A program made the position numbers and the translations under genes. A stretch of 64,000 nucleotides of DNA, from contig NZ_CP061170.1 of the NCBI RefSeq assembly GCF_011751745.2, forward strand, positions 930,001-994,000, written 5' to 3'. Every line of letters starts with the position of its first letter. Positions within the stretch are counted from its first letter, which is position 1. The notes beneath the pieces were generated by a model. It made no database searches and was not told the origin of the DNA. It saw only the letters and a program-made list of their open reading frames with translations. Below, in pieces: positions 40,723 to 49,588 of the stretch. This stretch comes from Paramicrobacterium fandaimingii. GTDB taxonomy: Bacteria > Actinomycetota > Actinomycetes > Actinomycetales > Microbacteriaceae.

Positions 40723-41709
40723 ATGCGCCCCCTCGACGTCGACAACCGCATGGACGTGTCCGCCCGTTTTGCCGACTTTGCGCACCGCGAGGCGTACGGA
40801 AACTCCGAGCGCTACGACACGTGGTGCCGGGCCATCGCCGCCGACAACGACATCTGCGCGCAGATCGCGACGCTTCCCCCGAACAAGCAGCAGCCGAACC
40901 TCGTGCTCGCTGCGACACGCTATCTCGGGGTTCCCGAGGTGCCGCCCGAGCAGTTTCTCGAGTGGCTGCGCGAGACGTGGGACGACGTGCGCCACGAGGT
41001 TCTCGCCCGCTCGACGCAGACGAACGAGCCGGGGCGCACGGCAGCGATTCTGCCGCTTCTCGCGCAGATCGAGGGGCCGATCGCTCTCATCGAGGTGGGA
41101 GCATCCGCTGGCCTCTGCCTGTACCCCGATCGCTACAGCCACGAGTACGACGGCTCCGTGCGCATCGACCCGGCCAGCGGGCCGTCGACGGTTGTCACAC
41201 GGTGCACGACAGCGGGCGGCGTGCCGATTCCGAGCGCGCTGCCCGAGATTGTGTCGCGCTCCGGCGTCGATCTGAACCCGCTCGACGTCGCAGCGGACGA
41301 CGACATGCGCTGGTTGCACGCGCTCATCTGGCCGGGGCAGACCGAAAGAGACGAGCGACTGGATGCCGCGGCGGCGATCGCCCGCGCTGAGCCGCCGACG
41401 ATTGTGTGCGGCGACCTCAACGAGCAAATCGACGCTCTCGTCGACGCCGTACCCGACGGCGTGACCGCTGTCGTGCAGCACACAGCCGTGCTCGCGTACC
41501 TCGACATGGCCGGCCGCGACCGCTTCTATGGGCAGATGGCGCGCCTTGCTGCGCGGTGGATCTCGTTTGAGGGGCGCGGTGTCTTTCCTCAGATCGACGC
41601 GACAATTCCCGAGAGCACGCAGCATGACGAGAACCGGTTCGTGCTCGCTCTTGACGGTCAGGCGCAGGCCTTTGCGACGGCACACGGGCAACGACTTCAC
41701 TGGCTGTGA
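40723..41709 (+). CDS. DUF2332 family protein
   Basis: A 328-residue member of the DUF2332 family, common in actinobacteria and of unknown function. Conserved patterns seen are FADFAHREAYGNSERYDTW, LEVGASAGLCLYPDRY (here IEVGASAGLCLYPDRY) and VVQHTAVLAYLD. The GASAGL element resembles a nucleotide or SAM-binding loop, but this is not established. The ATG at 40723 follows GAGGTGG. Co-directional with the pentapeptide gene; glyA follows after the riboswitch. Confidence 0.85.
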   Translation: MRPLDVDNRMDVSARFADFAHREAYGNSERYDTWCRAIAADNDICAQIATLPPNKQQPNLVLAATRYLGVPEVPPEQFLEWLRETWDDVRHEVLARSTQTNEPGRTAAILPLLAQIEGPIALIEVGASAGLCLYPDRYSHEYDGSVRIDPASGPSTVVTRCTTAGGVPIPSALPEIVSRSGVDLNPLDVAADDDMRWLHALIWPGQTERDERLDAAAAIARAEPPTIVCGDLNEQIDALVDAVPDGVTAVVQHTAVLAYLDMAGRDRFYGQMARLAARWISFEGRGVFPQIDATIPESTQHDENRFVLALDGQAQAFATAHGQRLHWL

Positions 41710-41751
41710 CGGAATGCCCGCGCGCGAGCATTTCTCGAGCGCATCCGCTGT

Positions 41752-41940
41752 TATGCTGTACCCGTCGCGACTGGCGTATTGACGGACGATTCCGATGAGC
41801 TCGCAGCTTGCGGATGACCCGACTCAGATGGGGCACCATCGGGGAGCGACGTGCGATCCTCAGCGGAGAAATTCCGCACCGGGATTTCTCGGCATTGAGT
41901 CGGATTCGGCCGCACGCCTGGGCCGATACGGGTAACACCC
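41752..41940 (+). promoter_or_regulatory. Promoter and ZTP riboswitch (pfl motif) upstream of glyA-folD
   Basis: A TATGCT -10 box (41752-41757) is followed by the conserved aptamer parts. CGTCGC (41763-41768) leads into GACTGGCG and pairs with GCGACG (41846-41851), preceded by CGGGGA; the second conserved block CGCCTGGGC is at 41915-41923. Between them is a variable linker with a GAGAAAT/ATTTCTC hairpin. These match the pfl motif that senses ZTP/ZMP and is known before glyA and folD. A small hairpin ACGGGT-AAC-ACCC near 41927-41945 precedes the binding site GAAGGAG (41954-41960), suggesting control at translation. Confidence 0.8.
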
Positions 41941-41965
41941 ATCCGTCTGTCACGAAGGAGCCAGC

Positions 41966-43237
41966 ATGACCGATACGTTCAACGCGCCACTGTCGGAGGT
42001 CGATCCCGAGATCGCCGCCGTGCTCAATCAAGAGCTGGGCCGCCAGCGCGACTACCTCGAGATGATCGCGAGCGAGAACTTCGTTCCCGTCTCGGTGCTG
42101 CAGTCGCAGGGTTCGGTGCTCACCAACAAGTACGCCGAGGGCTACCCCGGCCGCCGGTACTACGGCGGTTGCGAGTACGTCGACGTCGCAGAGTCGCTCG
42201 CCATCGAGCGTGCGAAGACGCTCTTCGGCGCCGAATACGCAAACGTTCAGCCGCACTCGGGAGCAAGCGCGAACGCCGCAGTGCTTTCGGCGATCGCCAC
42301 GCCGGGCGACACGATCCTCGGCCTCGAGCTTGCTCACGGCGGCCACCTGACGCACGGCATGAAGCTCAACTTCTCGGGCAAGCTCTACAATGCAGTCTCG
42401 TATGGCGTCGACCCCGAGACCTGCCTCGTCGACATGAACGTCGTGCGCGACAAGGCGCTCGAGCATAAGCCGACGGTAATCATCGCCGGGTGGTCCGCCT
42501 ATCCACGCCAGCTTGACTTCGCCGCGTTCCGTGCAATCGCAGACGAGGTCGGCGCGACGCTCTGGGTCGACATGGCCCACTTCGCCGGGCTCGTCGCCGC
42601 GGGGCTGCACCCCTCGCCCGTTCCCTACGCCGACGTCGTCTCGTCGACCGTGCACAAGACAATCGGCGGGCCGCGCTCGGGCTTCATCGTCTCGCGCGAC
42701 ACCGCGCTGGCGAAGAAGCTCAACTCGAACGTCTTCCCCGGGCAGCAGGGCGGGCCGCTCATGCACGTGATCGCCGCAAAGGCGACGGCGTTTCTGCTGG
42801 CAGCATCCGATGATTTCCGTGATCGCCAGGAGCGCACGATCTCGGGCGCGAAGCTGCTTGCCGAAGCACTCACCTCAGACGAGTCGCGCGCAGCCGGCGT
42901 CAACGTGCTCACCGGAGGAACCGACGTGCACCTCGTGCTCGCCGACCTGCGTGAGAGCGAGCTGTCTGGGCAGGATGCCGAGAACCGCCTGCACGAGGTC
43001 GGAATCACCGTGAACAAGAACTCGGTGCCCTTCGATCCTCGCCCGCCCATGGTCACGAGCGGCATGCGCATCGGCACCCCGGCACTCGCAACGCGCGGGT
43101 TCGGCGATGCCGAGTTCGCCGAGGTCGCCGACATCATTGCGCTGACTATGCGACCGGATGCCGACCTCGCGGGGTTGCGCGGACGCGTCTCGACGCTGAC
43201 CGAGGCGTTCCCCCTGTACCCCGGACTGCAGCAGTAA
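41966..43237 (+). CDS. glyA: serine hydroxymethyltransferase
   Basis: GlyA interconverts serine and THF with glycine and methylene-THF. The 423-residue product shows all family blocks: [30 protein letters not shown], the PLP lysine region [35 protein letters not shown] and [14 protein letters not shown] (each quoted by short segment). The ATG at 41966 follows GAAGGAG. It is the first gene of glyA-folD and lies behind a putative ZTP riboswitch, which would raise expression when 10-formyl-THF is low. Confidence 0.96.
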   Translation: MTDTFNAPLSEVDPEIAAVLNQELGRQRDYLEMIASENFVPVSVLQSQGSVLTNKYAEGYPGRRYYGGCEYVDVAESLAIERAKTLFGAEYANVQPHSGASANAAVLSAIATPGDTILGLELAHGGHLTHGMKLNFSGKLYNAVSYGVDPETCLVDMNVVRDKALEHKPTVIIAGWSAYPRQLDFAAFRAIADEVGATLWVDMAHFAGLVAAGLHPSPVPYADVVSSTVHKTIGGPRSGFIVSRDTALAKKLNSNVFPGQQGGPLMHVIAAKATAFLLAASDDFRDRQERTISGAKLLAEALTSDESRAAGVNVLTGGTDVHLVLADLRESELSGQDAENRLHEVGITVNKNSVPFDPRPPMVTSGMRIGTPALATRGFGDAEFAEVADIIALTMRPDADLAGLRGRVSTLTEAFPLYPGLQQ

Positions 43238-43248
43238 GGCCAGCACAG

Positions 43249-44130
43249 ATGACCGCACAGATCTTGGACGGGCGGGCCGCAGCCGCCGACATCAAAGCTG
43301 AGCTCGCCGAACGCGTCGCCGCGCTTGCAGCCACGGGCATCACACCCGGCATCGCGACGGTGCTCGTCGGCGCCGATCCGGCATCACAGCTGTACGTGGG
43401 CATGAAGCACAGGCAGTCGACGGCGATCGGCATGAACTCGATGCAGCGCGAGCTGCCGGCCGATGCCACGCAAGAGCAGGTTGAAGCACTTGTCGACGAG
43501 CTCAACGCCGACCCCGAGTGCCACGGCTACATCGTGCAGCTGCCATTGCCGAAGCACATCGACACTGACAGCATCCTCGAACGAATCGACCCGGCAAAGG
43601 ATGCTGACGGGTTGCACCCCACAAACCTCGGCCGGCTGGTGCTCAACGTGAACGGCCCGATCGACACACCGCTGCCGTGCACACCGCGCGGCGTGATCGA
43701 GCTGCTGCTGCGCAACGACTTCGATCTGAAAGGCAAGCACGTTGTCGTCGTCGGGCGCGGAGTGACGATCGGCCGCACGATCGGGCTGCTGCTGACGCGT
43801 CGCGAGCTCAATGCAACGGTGACGCTGACCCACACGGGCACCGTCGACATGCCGAAGTATCTGCGCCAGGCCGACGTGATCGTCGCGGCTGCTGGCGTGA
43901 AGCACCTGATTCGCCCCGAAGACGTCAAACCCGGTGCCGCGGTGCTCGACGTGGGTGTCACCCGCGAAGAGAGCCCGGACGGCGGCAAGCCGAAGGTCTT
44001 CGGTGACGTCGAGCCCGGAGTCGCCGACGTGGCGGGTTACGTGTCGCCGAACCCGGGCGGCGTCGGCCCGATGACCGTCGCTCTGCTCATGACAAACGTG
44101 GTCGAGGCGGCGGAGCGCGTCGCCGGCTGA
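43249..44130 (+). CDS. folD: bifunctional methylene-THF dehydrogenase/cyclohydrolase
   Basis: FolD converts methylene-THF to 10-formyl-THF in two steps. The 293-residue product has [14 protein letters not shown] with the catalytic Lys-like region, [26 protein letters not shown] and the NADP loop [17 protein letters not shown], ending with [13 protein letters not shown]. It starts 11 bases after glyA and is co-transcribed. Its stop is separated by 2 bases from the convergent glycosyltransferase-like gene. Confidence 0.96.
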   Translation: MTAQILDGRAAAADIKAELAERVAALAATGITPGIATVLVGADPASQLYVGMKHRQSTAIGMNSMQRELPADATQEQVEALVDELNADPECHGYIVQLPLPKHIDTDSILERIDPAKDADGLHPTNLGRLVLNVNGPIDTPLPCTPRGVIELLLRNDFDLKGKHVVVVGRGVTIGRTIGLLLTRRELNATVTLTHTGTVDMPKYLRQADVIVAAAGVKHLIRPEDVKPGAAVLDVGVTREESPDGGKPKVFGDVEPGVADVAGYVSPNPGGVGPMTVALLMTNVVEAAERVAG

Positions 44131-44132
44131 CG

Positions 44133-45491
44133 TTACTCGGCGGCTTCCTCTGCCAAAGTGACACGCCGTAAAACGTCGCCACCGGCGGCGACCGACGCGA
44201 CAGTTTTCGGCGTGTCACTCGGTGACCGAGCGAACTGCAGCCTCCGGGCGATACGCCGGGCACGACGCACAACTGCGCGCACCGGAAGTGCGACAACGAG
44301 CGACAGTGCGCCAGAGAGCGAGCGGTCGTAGTGCCCCAGCCTCCGTTTGCGCTCAAACGCACGGCGCAGCGACCCACCGGTGAGGTTGAACCGACGCTCA
44401 AGTGCGGGGAGGCCCCGCGCCGCCCGGCGTGCCACGAGATCAGCGAGCCGATCGTCGACGGTTGACGCCTGGTCGGGGTGGAAGTAATTGTCGTCGAGCC
44501 ACGCTGGTTCCGGATGCCGCCAGTCGCCGCGCGCCAGATCGGCGGCGTTGCCGAAAAGCCCGCTGCCAACGAACACCGTGTTGATCTGCTGGGGACCGAC
44601 GCCGAAATCGTCGAGCAGCAGCACGGGGATACCCTGGGCAATCGCTTCGAGCGCGGCTGTCGAGCTCACGGTCACCAGCGCCGCGGCCCGCGAGAGGTGG
44701 GCGGCCATCGGGCCGTCTGAGACCACGAGGTTCTCGGGCACGCCACCGAGGCTGTCACTGACATCGGGCTGATCGAGGAGGTGGCCAAGGTCGAACTGCT
44801 CGAGATGAGTCTGCGCCTCCCCGCGCCGGGCGCGCGTTTTGACGACGACGCGCCTGCTCGAGTGTGCGCGAGCAGCATCCGCCAGAAGCGCGAGCACCTG
44901 CACGCGCTCCTCGCGAGAGGCCGGCACCTTTGCTTGCACGGCGAACACGATCGAGTTCGCATCGGTTCGCGTGCGCTGCCGCACGACGTCGTCGAGGAAG
45001 GGCAGCCGTGCGAGAGCGAATCGCATGCCGATGCCGAGCTGGGCGGCGTTGGCGCTGAATTCGCGCACCTCGCGTGTGCTGTGCAGAACGATCATGTCGC
45101 ACTGCTCACGATAGATGATGGCCTTGGGCTCGGCGGGAATCGTGAGCCCGGGAAACCCCGAGATGATTGCCGGGCGCCCGGGCATCGCCGCGACGATCGG
45201 CGCGACGACACGAACGAGAGGACCGCGAAGGGCGAGCAACACGATGTGAGGGCGTTCGCGCTGGATCAGTTCTGCGAGGTCGTCGATGTCGATCGTGCGC
45301 ACATCGCGTGCAGTGAAAGGTGTGCCGGTCAGAGCAGCATCCAGCTGGCGGGCGCTCGGCAGCACCGGCGTCTTCACGAGAACGAGCGACGAATGCCACT
45401 CGCCGCCTCGCTGCCCGGCGAACGCTGCGCCCCATTTGATGTATGAGTCCGAGTCGGCGACGACGAGCATCCGCCGCGGGCCTTGTGTCAC
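44133..45491 (-). CDS. DUF6716 putative glycosyltransferase (nonulosonate operon)
   Basis: A 452-residue protein of the DUF6716 putative glycosyltransferase group. It starts VTQGPRRMLVVADSDSYIKWG, has GT-B-like segments (VLLALRGPLVRVVAPIV, AALVTVSSTAALEAIAQGIPVLLLDDFG) and a basic C-terminal region. The GTG at 45491 forms a 4-base GTGA overlap with the sialate synthase gene. It likely transfers or polymerises the nonulosonic acid made by the two upstream genes. Its last 25 or so codons lie within a 63-base palindrome, so the C-terminal tail is encoded by the terminator-like hairpin. Confidence 0.75.
   Translation of the reverse strand: MTQGPRRMLVVADSDSYIKWGAAFAGQRGGEWHSSLVLVKTPVLPSARQLDAALTGTPFTARDVRTIDIDDLAELIQRERPHIVLLALRGPLVRVVAPIVAAMPGRPAIISGFPGLTIPAEPKAIIYREQCDMIVLHSTREVREFSANAAQLGIGMRFALARLPFLDDVVRQRTRTDANSIVFAVQAKVPASREERVQVLALLADAARAHSSRRVVVKTRARRGEAQTHLEQFDLGHLLDQPDVSDSLGGVPENLVVSDGPMAAHLSRAAALVTVSSTAALEAIAQGIPVLLLDDFGVGPQQINTVFVGSGLFGNAADLARGDWRHPEPAWLDDNYFHPDQASTVDDRLADLVARRAARGLPALERRFNLTGGSLRRAFERKRRLGHYDRSLSGALSLVVALPVRAVVRRARRIARRLQFARSPSDTPKTVASVAAGGDVLRRVTLAEEAAE
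44157..44219. repeat. 63-base palindromic element, copy A (gene-end hairpin)
   Basis: AGTGACACGCCG (44157-44168) pairs perfectly with CGGCGTGTCACT (44208-44219); AAAAC/GTTTT extends the stem past a bulged T, and GTCGCC/GGCGAC forms an inner hairpin. It lies at the convergent ends of folD and the DUF6716 gene, inside the latter's coding region. A diverged copy of equal length is at 47707-47769. Confidence 0.7.
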
Positions 45492-46357
45492 GCGAGCACC
45501 CGGCGCAGTTTCGCCTTCGGTGCTTCTTCGCCGGGGAAGACACGTTTCACGCCCTCGCCCATCGCCTGTTCGATAATGCGAATGTCGCGCACGAGGTGAT
45601 CGAGGCCCGTCGGTTCGAGGGATGCTGCGTGGTCGGAGCCCCACATGGCGCGATCCAACGTGATGTGGCGCTCAACGGCGACGGCGCCGAGGGTCACAGC
45701 GGCAAGCGAGATCTGCAGGCCACGTTCATGACCCGAGTATCCGATGGGCGCTGCGTATCGCTGCTGCAGCTCTGCGATCACCCGCAGATTGGCTTCCTCG
45801 GGAGGGAGTGGATATGTCGACGTGGCGTGCAGTATCACGAGGTTGTCGGTTCCGAGAGTGGCGACGGCCATGTCGATCTCGTCGAGCGTCGACATTCCTG
45901 TCGACAGAATCACCGGTTTCTGCGTCTCGGCGATGGCTTCGAGCAGCTCGAGATCGGTGACGGATGCCGAAGCCACCTTGAATGCGGGAACGTCGAGTTC
46001 ATAGAGAAACGCGACGCTCGGAACGTCCCACGGCGACGCGAACCAGTCGAGTCCTCGCTCGGCAGCGTCGTCGGCGATCTGCGCGTACTCGGCGCGCCCG
46101 AACTCGACCCGGCGACGGTAGTCGAGATAACTCATTGTGCCCCACGGCGTCTCTCGCGGGACCTGCTTCATATGCTCGGGCGTGGCGATCTCCGGCGTGC
46201 GCTTCTGAAACTTCACAGCCTGCGCACCGGCATCGGCAGCCACGTCGATGAGCTGCTTTGCAAGCTCAACATCGCCGTTGTGATTGAGGCCGATCTCGGC
46301 GATCACGTAGACAGGCTCGCCCATCCCGATGCTGTGGCGTCCGATTGTCACGGTCAT
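45488..46357 (-). CDS. NeuB-family sialic/nonulosonic acid synthase
   Basis: A 289-residue TIM-barrel synthase that condenses PEP with an N-acetylated hexose to make a nonulosonic acid such as sialic or legionaminic acid. Family blocks: VYVIAEIGLNHNGDVELAKQL, AQAVKFQKRTP, FASPWDVPSVAFL, FKVASASVTDLELL, VILSTGMSTLDEI and GYSGHERGL. It ends after the barrel and lacks the C-terminal SAF/antifreeze-like domain of full NeuB (about 346 residues). Overlaps both neighbours by 4 bases. Confidence 0.87.
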   Translation of the reverse strand: MTVTIGRHSIGMGEPVYVIAEIGLNHNGDVELAKQLIDVAADAGAQAVKFQKRTPEIATPEHMKQVPRETPWGTMSYLDYRRRVEFGRAEYAQIADDAAERGLDWFASPWDVPSVAFLYELDVPAFKVASASVTDLELLEAIAETQKPVILSTGMSTLDEIDMAVATLGTDNLVILHATSTYPLPPEEANLRVIAELQQRYAAPIGYSGHERGLQISLAAVTLGAVAVERHITLDRAMWGSDHAASLEPTGLDHLVRDIRIIEQAMGEGVKRVFPGEEAPKAKLRRVLA

Positions 46358-47607
46358 GCGTGTGCTCCTTCGATGCGGCGGGCAGTGTGAACAGAGGTGC
46401 TCGATGCCGTGCTGAGCACGGCATCGGCGAGTTCTCGCACGGCACCGTCGCCGCCACGTCGCGTCAGCACCAGCCGGGCCGCCGCGCGCACGTCAGGCGC
46501 AGCATCCGCCACGGCCACAGGCCACCCGACGATCGTCAGAGCAGAGGCATCGCCGAGGTCGTTGCCCAGGTACGCGATGCGATCGAGCCGCACGCCGTTC
46601 TCTCGCGCCCACGCGGTGAGAGCTGCGCCCTTGTCGTCGATGCCCTGGCGCACATCAACCTCGAGCTTGCGCGCCCGCGCACTCACAACTGCATGCTTTT
46701 CTGCCGACAGAATCAAGACACGGATGCCGGCGGCACGCAGCCGCGCGATGCCGGCTCCGTCGCTTCTGCTCACGCGCACAAGCTCGTCGCCATCGGCTCC
46801 AATGAGCGCCGTGTCGTCTGTGTGCACTCCGTCGAAATCGGTGACAACGGCATCAACGTCAATCTGCGGATCTGTGCCGTGAGGGTTGCCGTCGTCACCT
46901 TCTGCCGAGATCGCCTCGGCGACGACCAGGTCGTCCGGTGCGTCGATTTCGATCGCGTGCTTTTCCGCGACAAGCTGCACGCCGACCCGGCCGAAGAAAC
47001 GATGTTTCGCCTCGAGGAAGCCGTCAGTGCGCATCACGTAGAACGCGCCGGTTTCGCGGTACTCGATCGCTCGATCCTGACGCCGCTGCCGCACGAGGCG
47101 GCGGTGGTTGACGCCCACCATATTGCCCGGGTCGATCTCGTCTGGCCGCCAGATGAATGCGTGATTCTGAACGGCAGAGAAGACAACGTCCGCCGTTCCC
47201 GCAGCCACGTTGTCGATCGCGGCATCCAGGTCATCCGGGGTGATGAAGGGCGACGTGGCTTGAATGAAGACGGTGATCGGCGGAGTATCGGCGCGCGATT
47301 TCACAACGTCGAGTGCGTGTAGAAGCGCTGTTTCAGACGGCGCTTCGTCTGTGGCGAGTTCGGCTGGCCTGTCGATGACATCGGCCCCGGCCGCCCGCGC
47401 GGCTGCAGCGATCTGCTCGTCGTCGGTCGAGACCACGACCTGGTGAATGCGCGCAGATGCGGCCGCTGCCTCGATGGCGCGCACGACGAGCGGCGAACCG
47501 CCGATGTGGCGCAGATTCTTGGCAGGTATGCCCTTCGAGCCGCCGCGGGCGGGAATCACGGCGACGACTGCCGCCCGGTCGTGGCCACCCCCATCAAAAC
47601 CGTTCAT
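46354..47607 (-). CDS. Bifunctional CMP-nonulosonate cytidylyltransferase + HAD phosphatase
   Basis: A 417-residue fusion. Residues 10-235 are a NeuA/KdsB-type cytidylyltransferase: VIPARGGSKGIPAKNL, STDDEQIAAAARAAGA, FIQATSPFITPDDLDAAI and EYRETGAFYVMRT. Residues 245-400 are a KdsC-like HAD phosphatase with VTDFDGVHTDD and YLGNDLGDASAL. The same two-domain order occurs in animal CMAS and some bacterial NeuA. The phosphatase could act on nonulosonate-9-phosphate, so the operon would start from a 6-phosphate sugar. ATG 47607 lies 6 bases after TACGTT. Confidence 0.88.
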   Translation of the reverse strand: MNGFDGGGHDRAAVVAVIPARGGSKGIPAKNLRHIGGSPLVVRAIEAAAASARIHQVVVSTDDEQIAAAARAAGADVIDRPAELATDEAPSETALLHALDVVKSRADTPPITVFIQATSPFITPDDLDAAIDNVAAGTADVVFSAVQNHAFIWRPDEIDPGNMVGVNHRRLVRQRRQDRAIEYRETGAFYVMRTDGFLEAKHRFFGRVGVQLVAEKHAIEIDAPDDLVVAEAISAEGDDGNPHGTDPQIDVDAVVTDFDGVHTDDTALIGADGDELVRVSRSDGAGIARLRAAGIRVLILSAEKHAVVSARARKLEVDVRQGIDDKGAALTAWARENGVRLDRIAYLGNDLGDASALTIVGWPVAVADAAPDVRAAARLVLTRRGGDGAVRELADAVLSTASSTSVHTARRIEGAHA

Positions 47608-47613
47608 ATCGCG

Positions 47614-47619
47614 AACGTA
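47614..47619 (-). promoter_or_regulatory. -10 box of a leaderless promoter (nonulosonate operon)
   Basis: TACGTT on the minus strand ends 6 bases before the ATG at 47607, without a Shine-Dalgarno sequence. Confidence 0.5.
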
Positions 47620-47706
47620 AATGCGCGACGTTGCCCGGCGGTGGTGAACTGGTTAACGCACCGTGACGTGCGTGCGAACCTGCGTGCTCGCGCCGTGCCG
47701 CCTCGC

Positions 47707-47769
47707 AGTGACGCGCCGAAGAACGTCGCCGCCGTTGTGCCCGGCAAGCGCATTCCGTGGCATCTCACT
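47707..47769. repeat. 63-base palindromic element, copy B (diverged)
   Basis: The first 27 bases (from AGTGACGCGCCG) match 23 of the first 27 of the element at 44157; the end CTCACT is shared and the total length is the same 63 bases. Its right arm has drifted so the stem is weak. It lies between the LysR gene end and the nonulosonate operon start. The rest of the 246-base gap shows only the operon promoter. Confidence 0.55.
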
Positions 47770-47853
47770 TTCTGCGGGACGGCGGTGCCCTCCCTCAGGC
47801 GATTGCTTACGTCGATGACAGAGGAGCATGCGCGAGCGACGGGGCGTGGCCGT

Positions 47854-48762
47854 TCACCGCTGACCGGGCGGCGTGGACTCCATCACAGGGGCTGGGAGCT
47901 GCATCGTTGCCAGTGGCGTGGAAAGCGCTGTCGTCACGAGCGCTGAAATCTCGGGCGTGGAGTGGTTCGCCGGCCACGCGAGCACCGTGGTGATGTCTGG
48001 TGCGTCGGTGACGGGCACGGCTACGTGCTCCGGCCACTGCCAGGCACGGCTGGATGCGGGGATGACCAGAAGGGTCTTGCCTAACGCAACGAGCTGGGCG
48101 AGCTGCGACTGTGTGCGCACCTCGGGCCCCGGGCCGTCTGGATAGGTTCCATCGGTGCGCGGCCATCGAGCAATCGGCAAGTCCGGTACGTTGCTGACCT
48201 CTGCCATGGTGACCGCGTCGCGCTGGGCGAGCGGATGATTCGCGGGTACGATCGCCACCTGTCCCTCGACGACGAGACTTTCTGCGCGGAAGCCGACGAG
48301 GTCATCGACGGGGCGATGCATAATCGCTACGTCAGCCTGCCCGCTGCGCAGCAACTTGGCCTGCTCGCCCACCTCGCACAGCAGTACGTCGATCGGCGTG
48401 GCATCTTGTTCGCGCGCGTGCGCGTCGAGCAGCCGTCGCAGCAGCTCGTGAGAGGCCCCCGCTTTTGTCGCAAGCACGAGTTTCCGTCTCGGAGCTGCGG
48501 CACGCTGTGTTCGGCGCGCGGCGGCGGCGACGGAGTCAAGCGCCGGCCCTGCGTCACGAAGCAGCGTTGCCCCGGCCGCGGTGAGCGAGACGCCACGTCT
48601 GTCACGGTCGAAAAGCTGTACGCCGAGCCGTTTCTCCAGTGCGCGAATTGCGCGCGACAGCGGCGGCTGTGCAATGCGCAGCTGGTCGGCGGCTCGACCA
48701 AAATTCAGGTGCTCGGCGACGGCGACGAAATAGCGAAGTTCGCGGGTCTCAAGATATTCCAC
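47854..48762 (-). CDS. LysR family transcriptional regulator
   Basis: A 302-residue LTTR. The N-terminal helix-turn-helix reads LRYFVAVAEHLNFGRAADQLRIAQPPLSRAIRALEKRLG in consecutive segments, the form of the CatR/BenM-like branch. The effector domain follows with LLCEVGEQAKLLRSGQADVAIM. The GTG at 48762 lies 6 bases after a TAGGCT box. A perfect 8-bp-arm palindrome sits just upstream, between this gene and the divergent SDR gene, its likely target. Effector unknown. Confidence 0.9.
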   Translation of the reverse strand: MEYLETRELRYFVAVAEHLNFGRAADQLRIAQPPLSRAIRALEKRLGVQLFDRDRRGVSLTAAGATLLRDAGPALDSVAAAARRTQRAAAPRRKLVLATKAGASHELLRRLLDAHAREQDATPIDVLLCEVGEQAKLLRSGQADVAIMHRPVDDLVGFRAESLVVEGQVAIVPANHPLAQRDAVTMAEVSNVPDLPIARWPRTDGTYPDGPGPEVRTQSQLAQLVALGKTLLVIPASSRAWQWPEHVAVPVTDAPDITTVLAWPANHSTPEISALVTTALSTPLATMQLPAPVMESTPPGQR

Positions 48763-48768
48763 GAACGG

Positions 48769-48799
48769 AGCCTACTCCCTGATACCCGTGAGGTATCAG
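48769..48799. promoter_or_regulatory. LysR operator palindrome and leaderless lysR promoter
   Basis: CTGATACC-CGTGA-GGTATCAG (48779-48799) is a 21-bp palindrome with the T-N11-A form of LysR boxes. The lysR -10 box TAGGCT (48769-48774, minus strand) abuts it, so binding would cover the lysR promoter and lie upstream of the SDR gene. Confidence 0.65.
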
Positions 48800-48853
48800 A
48801 GATGACCAACTCAGTCTTGGACAGGGGGTTCGGGCGTGCAGAGGATTGAGAGC

Positions 48854-49570
48854 ATGAACGAAAAGAAGACAGCGCTCGTTACTGGCGCGAACAAAGGAAT
48901 CGGTTTCGCCATCGCAGCAGGACTCGGGGCGATCGATTTCACCGTGGCGGTTGGCGCTCGAGATGACAAGAGGCGAGAGGATGCCGTTGAGCAGCTGCGA
49001 GCGGCCGGAATCGATGCTTTCGGAGTGGCACTTGACGTCACATCAGAGCACAGCGTTGCGGCAGCGGCGGCCGCGATCGAGCAGACCACTGGCCGACTCG
49101 ATGTGCTCGTCAACAACGCGGGCATCGCCGGACCCACAGATGACGGAGCGCAGGTTCCGTCGACTCTCGATCTTGATGCCGTGAGCACCGTGCTCGACAC
49201 GAACGTGTTCGGGGCGGTCCGGGTGACGAATGCTATGCTCCCGCTGCTGCGCCAGGCCGACGCACCGCGGATCGTGAATATGTCGAGCAACATGGGGTCG
49301 CTGACACTTCAGACCGGACCGCTGCTCGCGGCATACTCATCGTCGAAGACGATGCTCAACAGCATGACGGCTCTCTACGCCCGCGAATTCGCCGACACCC
49401 CCATCGTCGTGAATTCAGTCTGCCCCGGCTATGTGGCGACAGACTTTACGGGCTTCAACTCGCCGCGAATACCCGAACAAGGCGCTGCGATTGCGGTGCA
49501 GCTCGCGACGCTGCCAGACGACGGGCCGCGTGGCGGCTTCTTCGATGACAACGGTGCAGTGCCCTGGTAG
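48854..49570 (+). CDS. Short-chain dehydrogenase/reductase
   Basis: A 238-residue classical SDR. Cofactor loop LVTGANKGIGFAIA (TGxxxGIG), LVNNAGIAG, catalytic Ser in MSSNMGSL and the YSSSKTMLNSM block with Tyr and Lys are intact, and CPGYVATDF follows. It resembles carbonyl-reductase-like SDRs that prefer NADPH. ATG 48854 is chosen at the start of the conserved strand. Divergent LysR gene probably controls it. Substrate unknown. Confidence 0.9.
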   Translation: MNEKKTALVTGANKGIGFAIAAGLGAIDFTVAVGARDDKRREDAVEQLRAAGIDAFGVALDVTSEHSVAAAAAAIEQTTGRLDVLVNNAGIAGPTDDGAQVPSTLDLDAVSTVLDTNVFGAVRVTNAMLPLLRQADAPRIVNMSSNMGSLTLQTGPLLAAYSSSKTMLNSMTALYAREFADTPIVVNSVCPGYVATDFTGFNSPRIPEQGAAIAVQLATLPDDGPRGGFFDDNGAVPW

Positions 49571-49588
49571 GGGAGCTGTAGCTTTCGG

